Shown: piece by piece, positions 19,256 through 30,437 of the stretch
Position numbering within the stretch: position 1 is the first letter of the stretch
Layout of the letters: each line of letters starts with the position of its first letter
Assembly: GCF_006494775.1 (NCBI RefSeq)
Contig: NZ_CP041146.1
Coordinates: 4,092,001-4,156,000, forward strand
Direction: 5' to 3'
Origin: Nocardioides humi
Lineage (GTDB): Bacteria; Actinomycetota; Actinomycetes; Propionibacteriales; Nocardioidaceae
Length of the DNA: 64,000 bases
Translations under genes and position numbers: made by a program
The notes under the pieces: model-generated
The model's database searches: none
Seen by the model: the letters and a program-made list of their open reading frames with translations, nothing else
Told to the model about the DNA's origin: nothing

Positions 19256-20173
19256 ATGACCGACGACGACCTCGACAAGGATGGCCTGCCGCGGCTCCCC
19301 GCGCTGACCGGCCCTGCCGTCGCCGACTCGCTGCCCGGGCTGGCGCGGGTCGCCGGCTCGGCCGCGCTGCACACCGCCGGCTGGGGGCTGCGGACCACGA
19401 CCCGCAACTGGATGCGGGTCGGCCGCGCCGTCACCAGCCGCGACGAGGCGACCGCGCTGATCCGCGATGTCGGCTCGTACGTCGGCGCGCTCGGCGAGGT
19501 CGCCAAGCAGGTGTCCGGCGGGGTGCCCGTCGCGACCGCCCTGATGCGCGCGGGCGAGACCCTCGGCGCCAGCGCCGACCGGCCGCGCGAGACGATGGTG
19601 ACGCCGGTCGTCGACGGCCAGGTGATCGCGTCGCGACCGCAGTCCCTGCGCGAGCGCGGCAACGAGCTGCTCGAGCGCTCCCGCGACGTGTGGAGTCAGG
19701 ACGACCGGCACCCGGCGTTCGACCGGATCCTCGACGAGCTCGCGCCCGACGAGGCCCGGATCCTGGTGATGATGCTGCGCGACGGCCCGCAGCCGTCGGT
19801 CGACGTCCGCACCGGCGGGCCGATCGGCATGGTCAGCAGCCAGCTGATCGCGCCCGGGCTCAACATGGTCGGGCCGCGGGCCGGCCTCCGCTACCTGGAG
19901 CAGGTGCCGTCGTACCTCAACAACCTGTTCCGGCTCGGCCTGGTCTGGTTCTCCCGCGAGCCGGTGCACGACCACCTGGAGTACCAGGTGCTCGAGGCGC
20001 AGCCCGACGTCCTCGCGGCGCTGCACTCGGTGAAGTTCGCCAAGGTCGTCCGGCGCAGCATCCACCTCACGCCCTTCGGCGAGGAGTTCTGCAAGCTGGC
20101 GCTGGTCGACGAGCGGACCGCCGCGAGCGACGACCTGCCCGAGCACGAGACCCCGCCGGAGATCGACGGCTGA
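19256..20173 (+). CDS. Abi-alpha (DUF4393-like) family protein (305 aa)
   Basis: The C-terminal half matches the Abi-alpha/DUF4393 pattern: HPAFDRILDELAPDEARIL followed by LRDGPQPSVDVRTGG, then a helix-rich stretch with PSYLNNLFRLGLVWFS and LTPFGEEFCKLAL, which reads like a winged-helix end. The N-terminal third is alanine-rich. The family was named for an abortive-infection protein, but many chromosomal members have no demonstrated defence role. The ATG at 19256 has GGAAGG 6 nt upstream; an earlier ATG at 19232 lacks a ribosome site. It may be co-transcribed with the DUF445 gene 94 bp upstream. Confidence 0.7.
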   Translation: MTDDDLDKDGLPRLPALTGPAVADSLPGLARVAGSAALHTAGWGLRTTTRNWMRVGRAVTSRDEATALIRDVGSYVGALGEVAKQVSGGVPVATALMRAGETLGASADRPRETMVTPVVDGQVIASRPQSLRERGNELLERSRDVWSQDDRHPAFDRILDELAPDEARILVMMLRDGPQPSVDVRTGGPIGMVSSQLIAPGLNMVGPRAGLRYLEQVPSYLNNLFRLGLVWFSREPVHDHLEYQVLEAQPDVLAALHSVKFAKVVRRSIHLTPFGEEFCKLALVDERTAASDDLPEHETPPEIDG

Positions 20174-20186
20174 GCACGCTCCCGGG

Positions 20187-20822
20187 TCAGCGGTCGAGCG
20201 GCTCCGGCCGGGCCACGCTCTCGCGGAGCTGGCCGCGGCGCCAGAGGTGGTGGATCACCAGCGCCGCGGTGATCGAGCCGAGGACGCCCAGCCCGAGGTC
20301 GCCGAGGGTGTCCTCGTAGGCGAACGCCCGCTCGGAGTGGCCGTGGATGAAGGCGGCGTACTCGGCGATCTCCCAGGCGATCGCCGCCGTGGCGCCGACG
20401 GCGAGCGCCCGCTCGACCACGCGGATCCGGCTCGCGCTGTGGTGCAGCGTCAGCAGGATGACCGCGGTCGCGATCAGCCCGGTGTTGACGAAGTGCATGA
20501 CGTCGTCGAACCAGACGATCCGGTCGTAGAGGTCCATCCGGTTGCCGAGGATGTCGGTGAAGCAGGTCAGCGTCACCAGCAGGTCGGGCAGCCAGGGGAA
20601 GGGCGCGCGGTCCTTCCACCACAGCAGCCAGATCACCGGCACGGTGAAGGACGCCAGCGGATAGCCGATCGCCCGCGCCTCGGCGGCCTTGTCCCGCAGG
20701 TTGCTGCCGTCGGGATCGATCACCGCGAGGAGCAGCAGCAGGACGAGCATCCCCTTGGCGGCCACGTCCGCCGTCCGCAGGAACGGCGTCGCGGGGTAGC
20801 GGACGGCAGCGACCCGGCTCAT
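20187..20822 (-). CDS. DUF2238/YjdF-like membrane protein (211 aa)
   Basis: Polytopic membrane protein with about six segments. The motifs DDVMHFVNTGL (near 105), AWEIAEYAAF (near 150) and YEDTLGDLGLGVLGS (near 175) resemble the conserved Asp, His and Glu positions of the DUF2238/YjdF group. The function is unknown. The ATG at 20822 is the best start; the frame is open further upstream but crosses a non-coding structured element. It is convergent with the Abi-alpha gene, whose stop lies 13 bp away. Confidence 0.7.
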   Translation of the reverse strand: MSRVAAVRYPATPFLRTADVAAKGMLVLLLLLAVIDPDGSNLRDKAAEARAIGYPLASFTVPVIWLLWWKDRAPFPWLPDLLVTLTCFTDILGNRMDLYDRIVWFDDVMHFVNTGLIATAVILLTLHHSASRIRVVERALAVGATAAIAWEIAEYAAFIHGHSERAFAYEDTLGDLGLGVLGSITAALVIHHLWRRGQLRESVARPEPLDR

Positions 20823-20864
20823 ACGGCGCTCCTGTCGTCGGTGAGCCGTGATTCTCGCACGCTG

Positions 20865-21030
20865 GCTAGATGAATGAGTCGAAGGCCTCGCACGCTGCGC
20901 GACGCTCAGCATCCACGCTCGCGGCGTTGCCGATGCTCGACGTGCGTCCAGCATGCCTTCGCCTCGGCGCCTTGCGAGCGCGGCGCCGAGCGCCGCTCGC
21001 AGCACGATCCCTTGGACTCATTCATCTAGC
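20865..21030. repeat. 166-bp structured element bounded by 16-bp perfect inverted repeats
   Basis: GCTAGATGAATGAGTC at 20865-20880 pairs with 21015-21030. Inside are further inverted repeats: CTCGGCGCC (20963-20971) with 20982-20990, CGAAGGC (20880-20886) with 20955-20961, and AGCATC (20908-20913) with 20932-20937. It lies between two minus-strand genes; the right arm covers the stop codon of the upstream HTH gene. It could be a terminator, a structured RNA or a small non-autonomous mobile element. There is no coding potential and no clear target duplication. Confidence 0.55.
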
Positions 21031-22531
21031 GCACGATCCGGCCGCCCTCGGCGCGCCACCACCGGGCGCCGGCGCGGACGGCGGCGGGCAGGGCGGGGTC
21101 GGCGGCGATCTCGTCGAGCTCGGGCTGGCCGGACATGCCGGCCGCGAACAGGGCGTCGCGGGCGAGCTCGTCGTCCGCGACGACGTACGTCCGCAGCAGC
21201 GCGGGCGGCAGCGGCGCGCCGGCGAACCCGCAGACGGTGAGCCCGGCGCCGCGCACGACCGGGTCCTCCGCGGCCAGCCAGGGCGCGGGATCCGCGCGCT
21301 CGAAGGGCACCATCAGGTTGGCGAAGGCGAGGGCCGCGCCGTGGCGGGTGGTCTCGTCGGGGCCGTCGAGCGCCGTCGCGCACAGCTGCTCGCGCACGGC
21401 GTCGGCGAACGGCGAGGCCGCCAGCAGGAACGACGACGTGACCACGTGGGTGGCCCGGAAGTCGTAGAGCACCTCGAACAGCAGCCGGGCCAGCATCGTC
21501 TCGCCGGCGCTCGCGCGCGAGATCCCGGCGGCCAGGGTGGCGGCGTGGGTGAAGTGCCGGTTGCGCCGGGTGCGCGTCCACGCGGCCGCCCGCCGCGGTG
21601 CGACGAGCGGGTGCCGGAGGCGCTCCTGCACGCTGGTGCGGAACTCCGGCGGGCAGCAGGCGAGGGTGGCGCTGAGGATCGGCGCCCGCAGCGGGTCGCC
21701 GGCCGCGGCGTCGCAGGCGTCCGCGAACACCGGGACCAGCGGATACCAGTCGGTGCGCCGCAGCCCGCCCACGCTGCGCATGTTCTGGATCCCCAGGCAG
21801 CCCGCCCGCGCCACCTGCCACGACGGGTCGGACAGCAGCTCGCCGCACCAGCGGGCCAGCTCCGGGCCGGGCCGCTCGGTCACCGCGCTGAGCAGGTCGG
21901 CGGGGCGCTGCATGCCGGGCACGTCCACCGCCCGTCGTACGGCGGCGGCGACCACGTCGGCGTACGGACTGCAGCGCAGCTTGGCGAGCGCCTCGTAGCG
22001 CAGCTGGTAGGCGGTCCCGGTGGCCCGGCCCACCTCGCTCGCCAGCCGGTCGACGAACGGACGCACGCCCGTCTCGGGCAGGCCGAACGGGCTGAGCGCG
22101 TGGTACTCCGCGAAGCGCAGCCAGTCGTGGCCGTCCGGCTCGCCGGCGACCGCGTCGCAGGCCGCGGAGAAGGCCGCGAGGGTGGGCTCGGGGACGAACG
22201 GCTCGGCGTCGGCGGGCGCGTAGGAGAAGGTCCGGCACAGGACGTCGAGCGGGGCCCGGAGATGGCCGTAGGGCAGCCCGAGCGCCTGCTCGTAGGCCGC
22301 GACGACGACGCCGCTGCGCCGCCCGGTGGTCTCCACGCGGGAGAGCGTGGCGGGGGAGAGGTGGCTGCCGTCGCCGCTCCCGGCGCGGGCGGCGAACTCC
22401 CGCAGCGGGACGCCCGCCGCCACCCGGTTGGTCCGCAGCAGCCAGCCGATCCGTGCCGGTACGTCGATCCGCGCGCCCGCCAATGGCGAGGGGTCGTCGA
22501 TCTCGTCGGAGTGCCGAGCCACGTCCGCCAT
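21026..22531 (-). CDS. helix-turn-helix (XRE-type) protein with long helical C-terminal region (501 aa)
   Basis: The N-terminus (residues about 25-95) is a Cro/CI-type HTH: RIGWLLRTNRVAAGVPLREFA, then LSPATLSRVETTGRRSG. The remaining 400 residues are alpha-helical and rich in Ala, Leu, Arg, with a HEAT-like rhythm (for example LLSDPSWQVARAGCLGIQN). This suggests a protein-binding or ligand-sensing scaffold. The ATG at 22531 gives a sensible HTH start; an upstream in-frame start would add 14 odd residues. It is divergent from the large secreted protein and might regulate it. I know no characterised homologue. Confidence 0.65.
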   Translation of the reverse strand: MADVARHSDEIDDPSPLAGARIDVPARIGWLLRTNRVAAGVPLREFAARAGSGDGSHLSPATLSRVETTGRRSGVVVAAYEQALGLPYGHLRAPLDVLCRTFSYAPADAEPFVPEPTLAAFSAACDAVAGEPDGHDWLRFAEYHALSPFGLPETGVRPFVDRLASEVGRATGTAYQLRYEALAKLRCSPYADVVAAAVRRAVDVPGMQRPADLLSAVTERPGPELARWCGELLSDPSWQVARAGCLGIQNMRSVGGLRRTDWYPLVPVFADACDAAAGDPLRAPILSATLACCPPEFRTSVQERLRHPLVAPRRAAAWTRTRRNRHFTHAATLAAGISRASAGETMLARLLFEVLYDFRATHVVTSSFLLAASPFADAVREQLCATALDGPDETTRHGAALAFANLMVPFERADPAPWLAAEDPVVRGAGLTVCGFAGAPLPPALLRTYVVADDELARDALFAAGMSGQPELDEIAADPALPAAVRAGARWWRAEGGRIVR

Positions 22532-22694
22532 GCTGACAGGGGCGCGTTTCACGCACCAGTGCTGCCGAAACAATCACCTCCCCGCGCCGGACGTGTGCGA
22601 ACGTCGTCCTCCGCGCGGCCGGCCGTGGACAGCGCGATGTGGGGTCGCGTCCTGCTCTGGGGGCAGCGGGGGACTCGGCCGGCCGCGACACGAC

Positions 22695-22707
22695 GTCACC
22701 GGGTGAC
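22695..22707. promoter_or_regulatory. palindrome GTCACCGGGTGAC in a divergent intergenic region
   Basis: Six-base arms around a single G, 104 bp before the secreted-protein start, in the 279-bp gap shared with the divergent HTH gene. It is a candidate operator, possibly for that HTH protein. I see nothing else of note in the gap. Confidence 0.3.
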
Positions 22708-22810
22708 TTGCCGGGCGACATCTGAGGCTTCGGCGGGCAATCCGGCCCGGCACCGGGGGAGCGCGGTCCACGATGGGCCTGCTCCCGATCGGCCCCCGAG
22801 AGGTTCCTCG

Positions 22811-25800
22811 ATGCCCGGCTCCCGCAGGTCACGCCTGTCCCGCTCCCTCGTGCTCACCCTGCTGGCCGGCGCCGCCGGCTCCGCCGTCGCGATGCAGGGG
22901 GCTCCGCCCGCCGCGGCCGCCGCCTGGGACTGCGCCACCGTCCCGGGCAGGTGCACGGAGACCTTCGGCCCCGACGAGGACTTCCAGCACTGGACCGTGC
23001 CGGACGGGGTGACCAGCGCGACCTTCACCCTGGTCGGTGCGGCCGGTGGCACCGCCGCCTTCGGCGACGCGACGCCCGGCGCCGGCGGCTCACTGACCGG
23101 CACCGTCGCCACCACGCCCGGCGTCAGCTACCGGATCACGCCCGGCGGCGTGGGCGGAGCGGGCACCACCAGCGGGGACGGCATCTTCGCCGGTGTCTCC
23201 GAGGGCGGCATCTGGGGCGGGGGCTCCGGGAGGACGCCTCCGGCGGTGGCGGCGGGGCCAGCCGGGTGGAGGCCTACGACGAGGGCTCCGACACCTGGTC
23301 GACCCTGCTGGTCGCGGGCGGCGGTGGCGGCGCGGGCCGGTCCGACGACGCGGCCGCGGAGACCGGCGGCGCGGGCGGCGACGGGGGAGAGGTGGGCGCT
23401 CCCGGCGGCGACACCTCCGGCGGCACCGGCAAGGGCGGCGGCGGTGGCACGGCCGCGGCCGGCGGCGCGGGCGGTACGGCGACCGACGGGGTCACCACCC
23501 GGACCGGCCGCTCGGGCTCCGCGACGTCCGGCGGCGGCTTCGGCAACATGTCGGGGTGGACCGCCGGTGCGGCGGCCGCGGGCGGTGGCGAGGGCTGGTA
23601 CGGCGGTGGCCAGGGCACGGTCTCCTTCGCCGGCCTCGCCGGCGGCGGAGGAGGTGGCGGGTCGAGCCATGCCGACGCCTCGGTGACCGAGGTGAGCTAC
23701 ACCGTCGGCGCCAACCCGCACACCTCGCCGACCGGCGGCGACGGCTACATCAGCATCACGTACGCCGACCCGACCGTCGTACCGCCGGCTCCTGAGGACG
23801 TGTACGTCGCGGCCGCCGGCACCGACACCGGCGACTGCGCCGTGGTGGGGACGGCCTGCGCGACGCTGAGGTACGCCTACGGCCAGGTGGCCGATGGCGG
23901 GACCGTCCATGTCGGGCCGGGGACGGTCCCGTCCGGCGGCGGCACGCTGGACGGCACGAAGACCGTGGCGGTGGTCGGCGATCCCGGTGGCAGCACCGTC
24001 AACGGCCGGATCTTCACCGGCGGCGACGCGGACCTGGCGTTCCGGGACCTGACCCTGCTCTCCACGAGCCAGCAGAACCTCGCCGCTGAGGGCGACGTGA
24101 GCCTGGACCGGGTCACGGTCCTCAACGAGGACGACGACGCGGCCATCGCGATCAGCGGGAACGGGACGATGGCCATCCGCAACAGCACGATCGCCGGCGC
24201 CGGCGTCCAGACCTTCGGCGCCACCGTCGACCTCGTCTCCAGCACCGTGGTAAGCCCCAGCTACTCCCTGGGCGGCAACGCGTTCGGCGTGATCAACGTG
24301 GCCGGCTCGATCGTCAGCGGCCCGTGCGGCTCGTTCGGCAACGGCAGCAAGATCGTCGACCAGGGGCACAACGTCGAGGACGGCTGCGGCAGCGGGGCCA
24401 ACCGGTTCTCGCACGCCACCACGCAGCACGTGTCCGATGTCGGTCTCGGCGCGCTCGCCGACAACGGCGGGCCGACCAGGACCTTCCTGCCGTGGGCCGC
24501 CAGCCCCGTGGTCGACGCGGTCCCGCTCGGCACCACGGCCTGCCCGGCTGTCACCGGCACGGTCACCGACCAGACCGGTGCCGAGCGCCGCCAGGGCACC
24601 GCGTGCAACGCCGGCTCGGTCGAGGAGATCGCGGGACCGCCGGCCGACGTGTACGTCGAGATGCCCGAGAACGGTGGTGCCGACACCGGTGACTGCTCGT
24701 CTCCCGCGGCTGCCTGCGCGACGTTGAGCTATGCGTACGGCCAGGCCGCCGCGACCGCGACCATCCACCTGGGACCGGGGGTGTTCCCCGCCGGTGCCAC
24801 CTTCACCGGCAGCGACCGCGACGTCACGATCGTCGGTCACCCGGACGGGACCCGGATCGGCTCGGGGGTCTACATCTACGCGCCCCACACGCCCTCCCTG
24901 ACACTCCGCGACCTCCGGCTCGACTTCGCGCTGTCCTGCTCCGGGGCCATCACCCTCGACCGGGTGCTGGTGACCAGCGCCCCCGAGTGGTGGCCGTACT
25001 ACGGCGTTCGCGCCTGTGGCGGCACGGTCGAGGTGCGCAACAGCACCTTCACCGGCCTCACCAGCGCCGTGTACGTCGACCCCGGCACGACCACCGGTGC
25101 GGTCACCTTCACCGGCAGCACCATCGCCGGCATCAGCGGCGGGGTGGTCGAGGGCGACGCCAGCCTGGTCACGCTGACCGGCTCGATCGTCGCGGACGCC
25201 GCCGGCGGTGCCTGCGCGGGGCCGGTGAACGACGGCGGCCACAACCTCGTCGACGACGACACCTGCGACCTCACCGCCACCGGCAGCCAGGGCGAGGTGA
25301 GCGATCTGGCGCTCGGCTCGCTCGGGGACCACGGCGGCCCGACCGCGTCCTTCAAGCCCGCCGCGACCAGCCCCGCGGTCGACCTGGTCCCCGCCGGCGT
25401 CGCGCACTGCCCGGCCGCCGTCGGTGCCGGCAAGGACCAGACCGGCGCCGCCCGCTTCCAGGGCGCCGCCTGCGACGCGGGCGCGGTCGAGCAGGCCAGC
25501 CTGGTGACGGTCACCTTCGACCCTGCGGGCGGCTCGGCCGTCGCACCGGTCGAGGTGCCCTACGGGACCGCCGTCGACGCGCCGGCCGACCCGACCCGCC
25601 CCGGCTACACCTTCGACGGCTGGTACGACGGCGAGTCGGCGTACGACTTCGCGACGATCGTCACCGACGACCTGACCCTCACGGCGCACTGGACGCTGGC
25701 CGATGTCGCCACCGTGATCACCGACCAGCCGGACGACGTGACGGCGATCGAGGGCGTGGACGCCACCTTCACGGCGACGGCCACCGGGGTCCCGGACCCG

Positions 25801-27138
25801 GTGGCGAGATGGGAGGTCAGCCACGACGGAGGCGAGCACTGGGTCGCCGAGGGCGGCGAGATCGCCACCGTGTCCGGCCAGCCGACGACCCTGACCGTGC
25901 CGAACGTGTCGGCGTCGATGGACGGCTACCGGTACCGGGTCCGGTTCAGCAACAGCGTCGGCGGCCCCCTGACCACCACGCCGGCCACGCTGACGGTGCA
26001 GACCGCGCCGGTCGTCACGCTCGAGCCCGACGACGCCGAGGTGAACGCCGGGGCCGACGCCGGCTTCACGGCCGCGGCCTCGGGACGTCCGGCGCCCGGC
26101 GTGCGGTGGCAGGTCGACGACGGCACGGGCTGGGCGGACGTGTCCGGAGCGACCTCCGAGACGCTCGACCTGACCGGTGTCACGGAAGACATGGACGGCA
26201 ACCGGTACCGCGCCGTCTTCTCGAATCCGGCCGGCACCGCCGAGACCCGGGCCGCCACGCTCACCGTCCGCGCGCCCGTGACGGTGACCTTCGACAGTGC
26301 GGGAGGCTCCGCGGTCGCCCCGGTCTCGGTCGCGTACGGCACGGCGGTCGGCCGGCCGGCGGACCCGACCCGCGCGGGCTACAGCTTCACCGGGTGGTAC
26401 ACCTCGGCCGGCGGCAGCACGCCGTACGCCTTCGCCACGCTGGTCACCGCGCCGGTCACCCTCTACGCGCACTGGGCCCCGGAGGGCGACCTCACGGTGG
26501 ACGCGCACCCGGTGATCGTGACGGCGGACCGCTTCGAGGTCCGCTGCCATGCCACCACCGGCACGCTGCGCAGCTGTGCGGCGACCGTGACCACCCGGCA
26601 CAAGGGCAGCACCGTCGTCCTGGCGCAGGGCGAGGCGACGGCGAGCACGGCGGACGCCGTGGTGCAGGTCAGGCTGACCCGGGCGGGCCGGCGGCTCACC
26701 CGGCCGGCCCTCGGCGGCGTGGCCGTCACCCTGCTGGCGATCGGTGTGCTGGACAACGGCCTCACCCGGCACGCGGAGCGGCCGTCGCTGCTGTTCGCGC
26801 CCAAGCAGACCCGGCGCGGGGCGAGCGCGATGTTCGGACCCGACGGCGCCCGGCTCACCGCCGCCGGCAAGCGCTTCCTCGACCGGATCGCCGCGCAGGC
26901 CGAGCAGGTGTCCGTGCTGACCTGTGTCGGCCACACGGCCCGGACCGGCAACCGGGTCGGCAACCGGATCGCCCACAGGCTGTCGGTGCGCCGGGCGAAG
27001 GCGGCCTGCGCCTACCTGGTCCGGCGCGGCGTCCAGGTCCGCACCAAGGTCCGGGTGGTCGGCGTCGGCAACACCGCGACCAGGAAGGGCGGCGCGCCGC
27101 GCAACCGGTTCGTCGACGTGGTGGTCCGGCACCGGTGA
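22811..27138 (+). CDS. large modular secreted protein: Gly-rich, two beta-helix modules, InlB/Ig repeats, OmpA-like end (1,442 aa; apparent -1 frameshift)
   Basis: Exported surface protein. The ATG is followed by an Arg-rich signal peptide ending in a run of alanines. A glycine-rich region follows. In it the frame breaks at the G run 23228-23230; one added G restores it and joins both parts. Residues about 331-610 and 613-895 are two related right-handed beta-helix modules, each opening with VYV..DTGDC and ending in a DQTGA..R.QG.ACDAG-like motif. Then come an InlB-type repeat (GYTFDGWY) near 897-960, two Ig-like domains to about 1153, and a second InlB repeat (GYSFTGWY). A C-terminal OmpA-like domain (GHTARTGN; LSVRRAKAACAYLVRRGV) may bind peptidoglycan. 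The biological role is unknown. Confidence 0.75.
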
Positions 27139-27140
27139 GG

Positions 27141-27177
27141 GCTGGACGGATCCCCGGATGTCCGGGGATCCCTCCAG
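27141..27177. terminator. hairpin terminator after the secreted-protein gene
   Basis: Arms GCTGGA-C-GGATCCCCGGA (27141-27158) and the complementary 27161-27177 with a two-base loop. It starts 3 bp after the stop codon and ends 20 bp before the clpB HAIR site, separating the two transcripts. The core GGATCCCCGGA recurs in the hairpin at 38794-38823. Confidence 0.75.
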
Positions 27178-27196
27178 CTCGCGAAGATAGCGCGAT

Positions 27197-27217
27197 GTTG
27201 AGTGGAACAGACTCAAC
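27197..27217 (+). promoter_or_regulatory. HAIR element (HspR-binding site) before clpB
   Basis: GTTGAGT, seven bases, ACTCAAC: a perfectly symmetric variant of CTTGAGT-N7-ACTCAAG, 59 bp before the clpB start. A second, weaker inverted repeat GTTGGG/CCCAAC follows near 27227-27254. ClpB is a classical HspR target in actinobacteria. Confidence 0.88.
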
Positions 27218-27275
27218 TTTCCTGATGTTGGGGTAGTAACTCGATCATCCCAACGACACAGGAGAGACTCTGCAC

Positions 27276-29882
<2,607 letters not shown>

Positions 29883-29918
29883 GGTCTGGCCGCGCGCTCT
29901 GCGGCGAGGGGCCGACGC

Positions 29919-30437
29919 TCAGCCCGGCGCGGAGCCACCGGGGCGGGGCAGGCGGTCGAGCCGGCGGCGATGGGCGGCGATCGCCTGCGTCGTCGTCTCG
30001 ACGCCGAGCGTCGACCGGGCCGAGGCCAGCCGCCGGTCGGCGGTCCGGCGGGCGAGGTGCAGTCGCGTCGCGGCCGCCCCGAGGCCGACGCCGTCCGACA
30101 GCAGGTCGAGGAGGCGGCGCTCGACGGCGCTCAGCAGCGGACCGGGATCGCCGATGCGGTGGTCGAGGCGGCCCAGCCGGCGCAGGTCGTCGCAGAGCCG
30201 ATCCACGGTGGCGCGCTCGGCGCGGGCGTCGACCAGCAGCCCGGCGCCCTCGACCGCCGCGAGGACGGCGAGGGCGGCCGTGGCGTCGTCGGTGACCGCG
30301 AGCGACCAGACCCGATCGCCCGACCGCGCGGACGCGGTGAGGTCCTCGGTGACCTCCCACCCGAGCGAGACCAGCTCCGCGTGGGCATCGGCCAGCACCT
30401 CGGCCGGTCCCTCGACGACCACGAACGGAAGGCTCAC
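29919..30437 (-). CDS. small protein with LuxR-like HTH end, coupled to an upstream LuxR/ATPase regulator (172 aa)
   Basis: The GTG start at 30437 overlaps the stop of the large LuxR regulator (GTGA), so it is made in step with it. The N-terminal 90 residues alternate helices and strands (VVVEGPAEVLADAHAELVSLG; VWSLAVTDDATAALAVLAAV) with no recognised family. The C-terminal 70 residues (ERRLLDLLSDGVGLGAAATRLHL and onward) look like a degenerate LuxR-type HTH. It might modulate or be co-recruited with the larger regulator. Convergent with clpB; 36 bp separate their stops. Confidence 0.6.
   Translation of the reverse strand: MSLPFVVVEGPAEVLADAHAELVSLGWEVTEDLTASARSGDRVWSLAVTDDATAALAVLAAVEGAGLLVDARAERATVDRLCDDLRRLGRLDHRIGDPGPLLSAVERRLLDLLSDGVGLGAAATRLHLARRTADRRLASARSTLGVETTTQAIAAHRRRLDRLPRPGGSAPG

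Noticed and set aside
20865..21030. Complete insertion sequence
   Set aside because: No transposase frame and no visible target duplication.
22532..22810. c-di-AMP (ydaO) riboswitch before the secreted protein
   Set aside because: The conserved core sequence of that riboswitch is not seen; only a short palindrome is present.
23128..27216. Open frame of 1,362 codons on the minus strand
   Set aside because: It is a shadow of the secreted-protein gene in GC-rich DNA; its composition (Arg, Gly, Ala, Val, His) is typical of antisense frames and shows no domain.
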